This document shows positions 22,893 through 37,800 of a DNA stretch of 64,000 bases, piece by piece. The position numbers were made by a program, and so were the translations under genes. Location: NCBI GenBank assembly GCA_030220185.1, contig JASPKZ010008351.1:62001-126000 (forward strand). The letters run 5' to 3'. Every line of letters starts with the position of its first letter. The stretch's first letter is position 1. Origin of the DNA: Diploptera punctata (taxonomy: Eukaryota > Arthropoda > Insecta > Blattodea > Blaberidae). Below the pieces are notes generated by a model, which was given only the letters and a program-made list of their open reading frames with translations, had not been told where the DNA came from and did not search any database.

Positions 22893-25800
22893 TAGAAGTC
22901 CCGGCCACGCGTTGCTGTGGCTAAGGTATACGTTAAAAAATTAAATTAAGTTGCTGTCTTTCAGCCAGATTACTTAAAACTAATACTTACACACGAAATT
23001 AATAATATTGAAAATAAAATAAACACTGAACACGCTTAAATTATGAAATAATCAATATTTGTAATTCAATTGAAATTCGCGGTTGCAACAAAAAACACAG
23101 CCATCTGGATCTCTCTTTGTTAAATAATAAACCAATTACCTTACCAAATTACCTTACACCGCCATCTGTTAGAATCGTATGGAACTCACAGATAATTACA
23201 CCGCCATCTGTTAGAATCGTATGGAACTCGCAGATCATTATAATTCTTTGTTAAATAATAAACAAATAATTTGCAATAAAAAAATAATGCGACTATAAAT
23301 TTAGTTATAAACTACCCTAAGTCTCAAGTTGGATCAAACTGCAAACAGTGTGCAAAATTTTATTAAAATCGGTTCAGTAGTTTAGGATTCCATCGCGGAC
23401 AAACAACGTGACACGTAATATATATGAGCTGTTTCCTTTAATCTATTTATTTCCGTATATATACAAATTTATTTATATAACGAAGCCTGGTAATGTGTAG
23501 GCATTATAAAAATTCACGACGTTATTAAAAAAAAACTTTTCCTGGCCAGGATTCAACCTGGGCTTGCGTCGTCGCAAGAGAGCATCTTACCGACTGATCT
23601 ACTGAAGTGAACGATACGAATACTGCATGAAAAAATACTTACGCCGCCGGATTTGACCTTATGCTGTGGTTTATCTACGACGCAACGCGCCAGCGCAAAA
23701 ATTGCTCCCCATGTATTTAATTGGAGGTGGTTTATCTACAACGCAAATTGCTGGCGCAAAAAAACTTGCGCTGACATGTCGCGTCGTGTTTTGGAATCTC
23801 TTGAATTCAGGACGCAATTTGCCAGCGCAAACAAAGAATATAGAAAATATTACCCGTACTCATTGGTGTAATTGCTAAAAACAAAACTAAGATTTTACAA
23901 CAAAATGTCGCAAATACAGTACTTGTTTTATAACTTTCCGATTTTAACGACGAAAGTTAGATAGTTTTGTTGCAAATCATCGAGTTCTATACATGTTTTA
24001 TACAATATGAGCATGAAGGAGTACAGAGATGTACAGAAAAAAGTTATTGTGGATTGAACTTGGTCAAGAGATAAATAAAAGCTGTAAATATTGTATCTCG
24101 GGAATATGGATGTGCATAAATTTCGTCTTCTATTAAATTCAAAACCTGATAAAACTGCTCAGACGAAAATCTGAAGAATTCTAAAATTTGATATATTCAT
24201 CAACGATATGTTTATTTAAGAACTAAAGAATCATTTATTCTATAATTTTCCATACAACATTCATATGATGCTGTTGCTCTAGGAACTTTTTCTGTCTTTA
24301 CTAATATTTCGAACTATTTTTAATCGTTTTGAAACGACTCGTGAAACTTTTTTTATGAAGAATTTGAATATGTTTATCTATGTAGACAAATTATGACTTT
24401 TCCTCTCAATTTATTTTCGAAGTTCTTTATTAGAATTGAAGTTGGCATACGTGAACGCTCATAATGTTAAATCTACCAGATGGCAGGACATATGTGTGAA
24501 TGACCAACATTTGCATTTAATTCCAAACCATACTTTAAGAAATAAATGTTCAATCACTTCATTTTGTTAGATTCCGATGGGTCAGTTTAGTGTACATCAG
24601 ATTAGTTTATAGTTTTCTAAATAGTATGTATGTAATTTATTTTATTAGGTTATGCAGGGACAGGTTTGTATACATTAGTTTTTGTAAACACATTTGGAAA
24701 TTTATTATTAACGTTGGTCATTTTGATTTTCCATATATGTGGTGCCATCTGGCGACAATTCCATAAACATATGCGCTGTAGCGTATGCGCTCCATGCGAA
24801 ACCAGCCTCACGCCGAGCGAAACGCGAATTCGCGTCACGTCGGGCGCGACACGCTGTATAATAAACCGTAGCATTAAAGGAGACAGCACACGTAACAACT
24901 TACCAGTGTGAATCGCTTTTCAGAACAACTTTCCACCATCAAGAATTGCGCCATCATTTTTTTCAAAGGCTGTACTTTTCTATTCCATGTTTTGAAACTG
25001 TTTGTTTACAGATCACCTCCAGAGTTAACATCACGACTACTTACATAGACGCCACCGATTCTAGCAATGTGGAGAAAGCGCTCAAAGAAAACCCGAACAC
25101 TAAACTGGTGTACCTGGAATCACCTAGCAATCCGCTGACCACAGTCTGTGATATTGCCAAGATCGCTGAAATCGTGAAGAACCACAAGGGAGTGATTCTA
25201 GCCGTGGACAACACATACTTAACTCCTTACTTCCAGGTACCAGAGCTCTTAAGATCACATTATATATCACCTTTTATTAAGATCCATTCCATGGCGCAAG
25301 TCATATACAGATACTCAGCTTTGGGAACGGATTTCGAGTCTGGTCACTCCATGTGGGACAGGTGTCCACAGACGAAGAGAATGAAAGCAGTAGGTATTTC
25401 ATACGTCATGAGTGTTCCTTTATTCTCAGGTAGTATGTCATTTTATCGCTTGCAATTCTCCGTGCCCACCCCTTTGTCCCGTGCTTTCATTCTCTTCGTC
25501 TGTGTAGAGCCATGGCAGGATTTTTCTCCGGGTTTCTCCCGTTTTCGGAGGCATGCCTTAATGTAGTTGGTTAAGCGAATATGCTACAACAGGAAGATCG
25601 AGGGATCCAGTCTCGGTGGGATCAGGTTTTTAAACTGACCCTAACCTTCTGGTAGCACATGGTCCTGGAGTTGACTCAGCCTCTAACATAAATGAGTATC
25701 AGTCGCTTATTCTGGAGGCAAATGTGGCCGTCACGCAGGGCTGACAACCCGGCTGACATTAAGTGTCGATTGTCTAGAAAAAGTGGGACATTGACCTCCG

Positions 25801-28800
25801 ATTACCCAAGAGTCGCCTATGGCCTGTAGTGAGATCACTCACACTTTTTTTTTTTTCGTTTTCTCTTGCAAAAATCTGGATAGCAGAAGATATGTGCTCA
25901 ATTTTTATGTTACATCACACAATTTCGCCTACATTATCATTATGTCTTTTTTTTTTGCATCGCCATTTTGTACTATGTGTGTACCACGTCCATTACACTC
26001 TTACTCGCCTACTGATTGGTCACTGTTGTAAGCCCCATTTGAAATGAACCGAAAGGAAGAGCGAATTTTCTCTCAAAAAACTTTATTCACTATTGAAATT
26101 AGTTACACACTTTCTTCTTCCAAGTGACCTTCTTCGTTATAAAGTTGTAATTAACAACTAATCTGCTAACTATATTGATGGTTTTATTCTCGAAATAGTT
26201 ATTAACAATATTCTTTCAATTTTACTTTGAGGGAGAATAGGAGAGGATATTCCATCCAAAGTAATTCTGCCCAAGGCAGGTCTTTCACTGCAATCATAGC
26301 ATTTTTCATTCTATGCTTTGCAGCTTTACTAGGGATTTATAGGTATTTCCAAACCGGTGAAGGATGATGATGAAAATGATAAGAATTATGATGATGGCCG
26401 GATGATTTTCGGGGACCTTTAGTCTTACAGGTGAGGGAAAAAACCCGAAAAAACCTCACCCAGGAGCCTGTCCTGACCGGGAATCAAACCCAGGCCCGCT
26501 GCGTGACAAGGCAGCACGCTACCTCGAGACCACAGCGGTGGACTGGAGGGGATATCACGACAGTAAATAACCCCACGTTGTTGGGTCATTACTCATTATG
26601 AAGATGAATTGGAGTGACCCACAGTATGTATGAGGTGTAACTCCACGTTGTCAGATTCACTTTGTGATCACTTTCGTTTAATTAAGGGTTCACTCGGAGT
26701 AAAGTGAATTCTCTTCCCAGGGAAGAAACGTGAAATTCCGAGGGCTCGTGAAAATAAATCACGGGTTCAAAAAAACAATCCACTTTTTATTTATTTAATA
26801 TTTTTCCTAATGCCACTTTCACAGTTATAATAATATTCCTCTAAAATAAACTTCACTTTAGATTATATTAACAATACACATGGTGATAAAATGTCTGCAA
26901 ACAAATATACTAGTCCTACTTTCTAGCAAAACTATTATTCTCTATAAACATAACATGTAACAACGACAATAATAACAACAATAATAACAATAACAATGAC
27001 AATGACAATGACAATAACAATAACAATAACAACAATGATAATGACAACAATGATAATGACAATGACAACAACAATGACAATGACAACAACCAATGACAAT
27101 GACACAACACCAATGACAATGACAATAACAACAATGACAATAACAATTATACCAATAACAACAATGACAATGGCAATAACAATGACAATGACATTAACAA
27201 CAATGACAATGGCAATGACAATGACAATAACAACAATGACAAAGGCAATGACAATTACAATAACAATGATAATAACAACAATGATAATGACAACAATGAT
27301 ACTGACAACAATGATAATGACAACGACAATGACAATAACAACAATGACAATGACAACAACAATGACAATAACAACAATGACAAAAAATAACAATAATAAC
27401 ACTAATAACAATAATAATAGCAATAATAATAACAACAATAACAATAATAATATTTTAGAGAAATATCAATGAAAATTGAAATTTCAGAAAAACTCAAGAA
27501 TTTAACGAACAATGAAAAAATTATTTTAGGAAATTTGTTTCAATCAAATGGCTACTTGGCCTATAGACGTAATTATTGTTAATGAGAAAAATATGTAATT
27601 TTAATGTAACTGATTTTTACATAACGTAACTACTGTAATACAAAAGCTTAATAATATTTTTAAGGATTTTCGTCTTACAGTCTGCATTCATAAGGTTAAT
27701 CATGCGAGATGGAGCTATGTCTCAAGAAAAATTATAGAAAATCTAAAATGTGGAAGCAGCTGCATTTGTTGGTTCAGTTGATATTAAAACAAACTATTTA
27801 GAATGCTATATTACTGTTAAATAGACACATTAAAAAAATATGGAACATGTATTCAAGGTCAGTGACGAAAATTACTTCTTCAAGCAGTTTCAACTTCACA
27901 ATTGCTTTTGAGAATTTGCATTGGTTTTCAAAAGGTGGGCAAAGCAATAAAATAGAAAGAAGAAAGCTTATGCCAAGTCTGGAGTAACCCAGGAACTATG
28001 TTTAAAACATTTAATTCCGTAACAACGAATTGAAATTTTATCACGGGATTAGGGACATCAAGGAAATAAGAATCTCTGCCCTATATTATCGATCATCAAC
28101 AATAATCTAACAAGAGGTTGTGTTTTTGTCTAATGAAAAACTCAACCTCGCATTGGATTTGGAGTGACTATTCAGCGAATAAGACAACATCAGAAGATAA
28201 AAATAATTATAAGTTTAATATTTACCAAATGTGATGTTATGTATTCCAATCTTACTTCCGGGCGATTTCTAAGCCGGCTGGATAGTTATAAATAGCAGAT
28301 CTTTACTGTTACATCTCTTTGGGCTTGGGAAAAATCAATAACATGATTGTATGAGAAATAACTATTAACAATAATGCAGATTCATTATACAACATTTAAT
28401 AATCTTTCTACAGCTACAAAACTTTTTTTTGGAAATTTTTGAAGTTTTTTTCTTTTGGTATTTCTTGCTGTACCATATCGATCGTACATTGTTGAATTGA
28501 TATCCTTGTCAAAGAAGTTAATTTACGATATATATATCCCATTAGATTACGAACAGGAACAGGCAATTTTATCGTAAGTAATGCTATGAATGTTTTTCTA
28601 TTATATCTCGCAAGCAGAATCTGGTTACATTCATGCAGTATATATGATCTTACAATCTGGGAGCCACTTGATAAAATGAAAGCGATAAAATCGAGGTGAA
28701 AGACGACTGTGATTGGTTGTAAACCAAAATTAATTGAAATGTGATTGATCATTGACTGCCATTTGGGTTGAGTTAACCCATCAGCGTGGGAGGAGCTGCA

Positions 28801-31800
28801 GGAGGATTCCTTCGAATGGCATTTAAATTTGTAAGTTAGAAAACAAAATTACACAATTTGAAAATGAGTTACGTCATTAATAAAAGGGTAATCTTTCCTC
28901 TACAAAATTATATTATTTTATCATTTATTTAGTGAACCTTTTCCGAAAAATAAGAACTAGTTCCAGTAAAGAAATAATGCGGGCGGTGCACGTCACTCCT
29001 CGCTGATGGGTTAAATAGTCTAATGAACAACTCAACCTCGCGTTGGATTTGAAGTGACTATTTAGCGAATAATACAACGTCAGAAGCTGAACATAATTAT
29101 AATGTTTAATATTTACCAAATGTGAGGTTGTGCATTCCGATCTTACTTCCAGGTGATTTCTAAGCCGGCTGTATACTTATAAATAGCATATCTTTACTGT
29201 TAAATCTCTTTGGACTTGGGAAAAATCAATAACAGATGATTGGATGAGAAATAACTATTAACAATAATGCAGATTCATTATACAACATTTAATATTTTTT
29301 TAGAGAAACAGAACTAACTTTTTTTGGTAATTTAAGTTTTCATTTGGTATTTCTTGCTGTACCATATCAATCGTACATTGTTGAATCGATATCCTTGTCA
29401 AAGAAGTTCATTTGCGGAGATATCTCTCATTACGAACAGGAAGAGGCAAAATTATAGGTCTATGAGATAATCAAATATACTTTCATCCTTCTACCTGGAA
29501 TTTTACATGGGACACGAGGAGTATTATGGAAATTAACTAACATAATATCTTATTTGCATAACATTACATATCGCTACTTAATATTATATGGCTGCGAAAC
29601 GTGGAAAGTTACAAAACAAACAGTGACTCAATCCAGGTGTTTGTTAACAGGTGCTTATGAAGGATATTAAATATGAGATGACCTGATTTAATATCAAGTC
29701 AAGAAATATGGACTAAGGCTAGACAAGCATCTATCGAAAAACAAATAAAAAAAAAGTGGCTATGGATTGGACATACTCTACGCAAACCACAACACAATAG
29801 AAATGTTGTGCATTGGATTGGAATCCACAAGTCGCAAAGAAGGTTAGCAGACCAAGGATGACTTGGAGGACGACAGTTGACAGTGAGTTGAAAGCAATGG
29901 GTAAACTTTGAAAACAGGCAAAAGAATTTGGAAGTTTCATTAAGGCCCTATACTCCAAATAGGAACTATAGTATATGATGACGATGGATAAATATTAATT
30001 TATTCACGTAGACTTTCACGGCCGGAGTTGCTATGATGATCTTGAAGAAGATTTTCGGGCTGTAGGCCGTGGTCGTGAGGCTTGTAGTTCCCCGACGTTT
30101 GGAATCATCAAATCACTGACAGATCGAGCCAAAAAACTTTGTCATCCAGATTTATTAAAAACGGAACTTCAACACCTCCAGACGGTATTCACAGCCAATA
30201 GATACACCAGGAAAGAAATCAACCGAGCCATTCATCCCAGACGATATAACAGCAACAGCAGCAAGGAATCAGAGGAAAAAACTTCAACCAGGGCATTTTT
30301 ACCGTTCATCAAGAATGTAACGGACCACATTGGAAAACTACTAAAGAAAGAAGACATAAAGACAGTATACAGGCCTACCAAGAAAATCAAGAACCTCCTC
30401 AGACCTATAAAGGATCAACTCCATCCTCATCAGACAGCAGGCATATACAGGATTCCATGCAGTTGTGGAAAAGTGTATATAGGCACCACTAAACGCACCA
30501 TTGCAACAAGACTTAAGGAGCATGAAAGATACAGTCGTCTTAAACAAATGGATAAGTCGGCAGTAGCAGAACACTCTTTACTTGATGGCCACAAGGTACA
30601 ATACCAGAATACAGACATATTATCTAACTGCACACACTATTTTACCCGTCTACAACGAGAAGCCATCGAAATATTCAAACATAATAACAGTTTCAACAGA
30701 AAAGAAGAATCATTAAAAGTCAAAAAAGTATGGATACCGGTTCTAAAAAACGCAAAATGTAAACCTCTACAAGCACAGTCGACTAGACTATCAAACAGCA
30801 ATCTCAGTGGAACAATGGAAGTCCCTACCGCTGACCAAACAGAAGACAGACCATCAAACAGCAATCTCATTGGAGCTATGGAAGTCCCGAACGCTGACCA
30901 ATCAGAAGGCAGATACAACTTACGAACACATCGCGGTGAACGTATAAATAAAACAGACAGCGGACAGAATTGCCAGTCTCAAGACAACCCTTGAGGATGC
31001 CAGACGCAGTCTCTGGCGAAACGTCGGGGAACTACAAGCCTCACGACCACGGCCTACAGCCCGAAAATCTTCTTCAAGATCATCATAAATATTAATTAAT
31101 TGCTGCTTCTTCTTCGTCATGGTTTAGGCTTATTTACTTAGCCTGTTCCGGCTCCAAATTGCTGCTGTTTCCATCTTTTCTTTGGTCTTCCCAAGCATCA
31201 TCTCCCTAGTGGTAAAAAGTTGTAGTGCTTTTGGTATTCTATTCTGTCATCCTTACTAAATATTATTTCCAGTTTGTTCTGTATTTCACTATTGTTGTGT
31301 TCAGTTCTTCTACTTTTAGTTGCTGTCTTATTTCTATGTTGTGTTTTTGTATGTTATTTGACATCCTGCTATTGGTATGAGGAATTTCATTTCAGCAGCT
31401 TGCATTCTGGCAGGTTAATTAATTGCATGTAATATAATACATTAATATGCCTGGTGGGGTCAGGATTTTTAAACTGACCCAAACCTTCTGGCAGCACTAT
31501 GGCCCTGGGGTCGACTCAGCCTCTAATGGAAATGAGTACCAGACACTTGTTCTGGGAGTAAAGGTGGCCGTCACGCAGGGCTGACAACCTGGCTGACATG
31601 AAGTGCTGATTGTCTAGAAATGTGGGAGCCTTAACCTCCCACTACCCCAAGGGCCTCCCGAGGCTTGTAGTGGGATCACTTAAAAAAAATAATCATAGTC
31701 TCTAAACAAAAATATAAAATATGGCATAGTGAAATATTAGCACCGTAATTTATAGATTTGTCTATTACCTTATATTAATCATAAGGGGAGATGAATAAGC

Positions 31801-34800
31801 CTAATTGTCTAACTCTACAGAAAAATAAATCCAAATCTAGAATCTATTATTATTTCCAAGCTTATATGTATTTTTGCTTTATCAGGTTCTGCAAACCGGT
31901 TAAGAGAAAAAAAGTTGTACATTTGATATTAGCATTTGATTTTGCAAGGGTATATGCCCTACTTTAGTTGCAATTTATAAATCCTCTATCATATTAACTA
32001 TTAGTGGCAAAGAAAATAGCCTAAATCTACAATTAAATAGTTGCCCCGAAAAGAGATTAATCATAAGTAATACCACGAGTGATTTCCAAATTATCAATAA
32101 ATTCACGACTCACAAAGTGAGGAATGAATTTGGAAATCAAGAATGGCATTTGTTAGGACTATTTAACAAATAAAATTAAGCTGTTTACTCACAAATCATT
32201 TAAATATAGTTATTTCAAAATATTTATATATTTAATGTAAACGGCGATGCTTGAAAACAAATGAGAAAACGATTCATACGCTTCATTTGCTTCTTTTGTT
32301 TATCACTGTAGCCAGATCATATTATTTATTGCCAAAGGAACACAATATTGTAAGAATGCACTCCAGTGGAGAAAAAAATGAAACACATCAAACTGTATAT
32401 TAATTCATTTCTGATGTCCTATGATATAAATATGACAATTATATTTTTCTGGAATGTTATTACCTGGGAAAAAAAATACATTTAAGAAAGTGCAAATAGT
32501 AGTTTCTTTTTTTGGTGGTATAATCAATTGCTACAAATGTTTTTATATTAACTCTTGCATGCGCTATGTGCTGACATTCATGCACTATATATATATATAT
32601 ATACAATCTGGTAGCCGTATTTCTTAGAGAGTCAGTCATTCTAAAATAATGCTCCTATTCAGAATCTTAAAAAAGGAGGTGCTTTCTTTATTATGATAAA
32701 CTTTAGTTGGTAAATTCTCGGCGAAACACGACTGTGATTGGTTGTAAATAAAAAAATCATTGAAATGTGATTGGTCATTGACTCCCATTTGGGGCATGAG
32801 TTAAATAGTCCACAAAAATTTGAAAGTTGAGTTTTCAATGGATTAGTGATCTATCCAGAGAGTATCATGGTATGGTGCATGTAAAATTATCCATACTCTC
32901 TTCCAGACCTGTTTTATTTATTTTTAAAAGTTGGCATTCAAGCAAATAGTGATCTGTATGTAACAAAATGGCAGAATCAGTCAAGTCATTAATAGCAGTG
33001 CAAAAAAACTATTAACATTGTAATATTCTATATGAATTAAAAAAATCATTTCCATAGCTTCGAATTATAATTGCACATGCGCAAACTGATTCCACCACAG
33101 TTCTGTGAATTCTAATCAGAATCTTAGAGAAACTGGGTGAAAATAAGAAAGACACAAAGAATGTAACAAAATAACATTAAATGGAAAAAAAATACTGAAA
33201 ACTGAATAAGTTACAAAATTTTCTAACTGAATCAGTGTTCAATATGTATTTTCTATTTCTTATTATAGCATTTTTAGTTAAATATGTGTTGGATCATTTT
33301 TTCACACTTTTGCACTCAATTCTTATTAAATTGTTAATATTTAGTTATTAGCATATTATTTTGCATTCAAATTGGCTGTATATGATTCCAATAGGATGAG
33401 AGATTAAAATGTATATGATATAATAAAGGTAATAGCCTCAAGATGAACATTATATGTTTTTTTTCGTTTTCCCAACAATTTGTAGTTTGTGGGTTAGATC
33501 TATTTTCGGGGCAATTATTCATATTATATAAATGCTAATCTAAATTATATTCTTATTATCTCCAAGTTCAAGTGCATTTATTATATTATCTGGTTCTCAT
33601 AATCATATTAATAAAATAATTTCCATATATTTTATACTATAATTTTATTTTGTAATGTATATATTTTAATTTCAATTTATAGATTCTCTATTATGGTATC
33701 AGAGGAACTGTTAGTGGAGAAGAAAAGGCCTAATGTACAAAATATAAAATTAGATAAATCCAAATCTGAAATATATTTGTATTAGCCTATATCCAAGCTT
33801 AAACGTACTTATTACTTTATGCAGTTCTCCTAACTACAATATTGTGAAAATAATTGTTGTACCTTACCTTAAAACTGTATAACATGTTCCAGAAACCCTT
33901 GGGTCTCGGTGCCAATGTGGTTGTTTACTCCCTCACAAAGTATATGAACGGGCATGACGACGTGTGCATGGGAGCGGTGTGCTGTAATGATCAAGATATG
34001 TATTTGAAACTGAAATACCTACAAAACAGTAAGTACAGAAGTGCCTATAGGCCTGCTAATTCCAAGTTAAAATTCCAGTTGTACTGTAAACAATTTGTAT
34101 AAGAAATTACACTGCTGCGCCGTGCCAACTTCGTGTATTGGGGAACTACTTTTAATTGCCAAATGATTGAATTGTGTACTATAGAAACATTGTTCTTAGA
34201 CAAGTGAAATAGACTGATTACAACATAACAAGTACCAATAACACTGGTCAACATGATTTCTGTCTCAATAGTCGTACTTAATGCAGTTTTTTATCATGTT
34301 TTCAAATATATATTCGGAATTTCTCCATCACCCACAGTTTTTTTTTATTTCAATTTCAATTAATGGATTTAAATAATTATTTTTTAATAAACTTTTTTCG
34401 TCCATTGTAAAATAAAACCAAATGAGCTACCTCAAATGATTTCAGGTATGGAAAAGAGATACCAAGGCAAAACAAATCCTAATATGCTGGCCGATTATTG
34501 TTGGACCATCAAAAGGGATGCTCCACAGGCGAAATGTAGCAGAAAATAGTCATTTCTTACTTTTTAGGCGAGTCCGGATGTCTGAATATTGTGTAGTTAC
34601 GAATGTAGAAAATATTAAAGTGTTTGAAATTATAAATTCCTGTCTCTCGGAAACCTTGCGTGATGGAGAAAAACGGATATAATATATGAATTCAGGAGAA
34701 AAAATACTATCGGAATCAAATATTTTTCTTTCTGAGACAAACATTTTTTTTTCTCAGTGTAATTAGTGACCTACTCATTTTTTATGTATTTACTTAATTA

Positions 34801-37800
34801 GTGACCTACTCATTATTCACGCTTTATATTAGCTTGACCTTTATCTATCTATCTATCTATCTATCTATGTAACTGAATCTTTCAATGCGTTTTTCACCCA
34901 AAATAATTGGATCGACTTGAAATTTCGTATACTTGTAAAGGACCCGTGACAATACAATAATTTCATATTTATTTATGTATTTACTAGCTAATACTCGAGG
35001 AGCGCTGCTATGCCTAAATAAATTATGTGTTTTTACGTATAGTTGAATACGTAAAAGGGAAAATAATTATAAAATCATATCGTTATTATTTAAAAAAAAA
35101 AGTAATTTGCAGATTTTATCAGCCGATCGGGGATCTTCGTGAGCGCTCGCAGAAGCCATCTTCACATCAACACATTTTCAGTAATTTTACTGGCTTGTTT
35201 GCTAGTTAATGCAGTGCACACTCGAGCAACATGAAAGAGAGAGCTTGGCTTAGTGGGTTTCCGTGGTCGAGAGGTTTAACAGACATCATCTGCATTCGTA
35301 ACCTCACGGGTTCGATTCCTGTTTGACTTTTTTCTTAACTGAATGTTAGAATAGCATTTCGCCAGTAATATAGTTTCATATTTAATTTTATTGCTTTAAT
35401 GCACAAAAGCACAAATTAAAATCTTCTTCTAATAAATAAATGACGAAAGAAAATAATATCTTCTAAAATGAAAACTTTAACAAAAATAAAATCAATATCG
35501 GGTGCATAAACCCTCAGCATCTATTACCGCCCTCAATCTGCACGGCATTGAGATTGCCTTGTGCCTATGTCCTTGTGTGTGCGCTGAGCCATGGTAAAAC
35601 TCAATATGATTCATTATAAACAAACTTGTTAGAGGCTGTTGCTTTTGCACAGACATCTGCATATCACAGTCTGTTGGATACAATACATTGAAATTACCTA
35701 GAACAAACCCTGAATGTGGTAAATATAATTGTTACAATAACGACATTAACATTGATTTACTTCAAATGTCAAAATAAAATGTTGTATTTAATTCATAAAA
35801 CATTTTAATACAAATATCACAAAATAAAACTGCACAATTGAGGACACGAACCTGCGACCTTCATTAACAGAAACGGTGACTGCATGCTTTTCCGCTGACC
35901 TAACAAGACACCTAGGAGTGTCTTCAGTTCATGCCACATAAAACAGTAGCTCAGGGATTACACAATTATGACTAGTTTCCTAGTTTGAACCCAGCGCTGT
36001 GCCAAGTAGGACTTAGAAGAAATGTGCGTTCAAGAGATGACTCATTTTTTTTTGTCTAAGGGTGTACTTGGCATAAATGAGCTGAAAGACAACATTTGTT
36101 ATTTTGAGTTATTCGTGCTGCTGCTTTGCTTGGCTGGGAATCTACTTATCCCGATCTTCTTGGCATCAATGAAAGACAAAAATTGTTATTGTGAGTTATC
36201 CATAAAAGATAAACATATGCTGTCGCAGGCTTTTCTGTAGAGTTTTTCCAGATATTCAATTCTGCACACATTAATTTGGTGTATCTGTTATGGTTTAGGC
36301 AGCGTAAGCCATTTAAGCATACAAAAAGCCACTTTTATTTTACTTTTTCACTACAAAGGAATGATTTTTGAGGGTGAAGGGCTTGAGCATTATGACTCTC
36401 TTATATCCTATAACCTTCCCGGGAAAATCCTGAACATTCTGAAAAAAGCCCAATCACGCCAGTGCACGCTTGTCGGGGAATCTACTTATCCCGATCTTCT
36501 TGGCATCAATGAAAGATACAAAAAAATAACTATTGTGAGTTAACCGTAAAAAATAAACACATGCTGCCACGGACTTTTTTTGTAGAGTTTTTTGGGATAT
36601 TCAATTATGTGTACATTAATTTGGTGTATTTGTTATGGTTTATGCAGCATAAGTTATTTAAGTGTAAAAAAATGATTTTTTCATGTTTTCCACCACGAAG
36701 GATGATTTTAAAGGGTGTAAGAGTTGAGTATCACAACTCTCTTATAGCCTATATTCATCCTGGGAATCTCCTAAACATTTTGCAAAAAGCCCCATCACAA
36801 TCTGATGAACTGTATGTCAGCGCATAGACATGAACAAACAAACATTCATTATTATAGGCCTATATTGTATTGTATTGTAAGCCTATGTTTTCCCTTTACA
36901 GAGATTTAGGTGCTCTCCCCCTACAGGGAAGAATTTGAACCATATTAATTTTAGTTACACTTGTTTTCGTATAAATGTCATTTTGAGTGGTACGTGGTCA
37001 GCATTCCGCCTCATACTGACATCTAGGAAACCAAGGTAGTACTAGGACGGGAAAATTCGGTAAATTTTGCTTAGAGGCCTTTTCATTCAGGCTTAAGGAT
37101 TTTTTACGAGCCTGACAATTTTCAGACTCGGGACCCATGGCTTAAAGTCCCTCCCGGAGGACTTGCTCCTTGGATTTTTCCGTCCTAAAAAATCCATCGA
37201 CCCCGGCCGGGTTTGAACCCACGACCCTTGGGACCAGAGGCAAGGAGCATAACCACTAGGCCTAAATTAGATGACAAAACTATTTTTGGGCCTTCCTAAC
37301 AGAAATTTACGTTTTTTCGATGATGTCAATACATAACCATCAATATATATCAGTTTTAATGTAATGTTGTGTGTTTGAAGATATGATTCACTGGGAATTT
37401 GTTGTAAACGGGCGTGAAGTCTATGAGGATCTTTATTCTCAATGATTGAAACGTGTTTTAAAATACAATAGGAAGTAGAGGTAAGAATGAACAGACAAAA
37501 TGTTTTGATTATTAATTGGAACATGCTTAAAAAATGTTATGGTCACAGGTTCAAATCCAACTGGACCCCATATTGCACCAACGACTGTGACAAAATTTCA
37601 TGAAATGGGAGGAATCGAGCTACTACCATACCCAAGCACATAGCTTTGATCCTGAATTTTCAAATAACTATCTTTCTCGATCCATGGCCTATTTCTTGCA
37701 TGATATTTCGAAAACATTGAAATTTGAAAGTTGTCTCATAAAATTTTTCGCACAAAAATGAGAGACTGGTGCCACAGCGGGATATAAAATCTCGCTGAAA

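Noticed and set aside
24946..25566. 206-codon frame as an intact single-exon gene
   Set aside because: Only 25012-25236 matches the CTH family; the rest is intron on either side of valid splice sites.
26916..27472. Overlapping long open frames on both strands (Leu/Val-rich and Met/Thr-rich), up to 169 codons
   Set aside because: They arise from the ACAATG/ACAATA microsatellite, whose unit has no stop codon in several frames. No domain character.
33854..34102. 82-codon frame MLYLTLKLYNMFQKPLG... as a separate gene
   Set aside because: Its core is CTH-like exon 4; the extra residues at both ends are intron read-through beyond clear splice sites.
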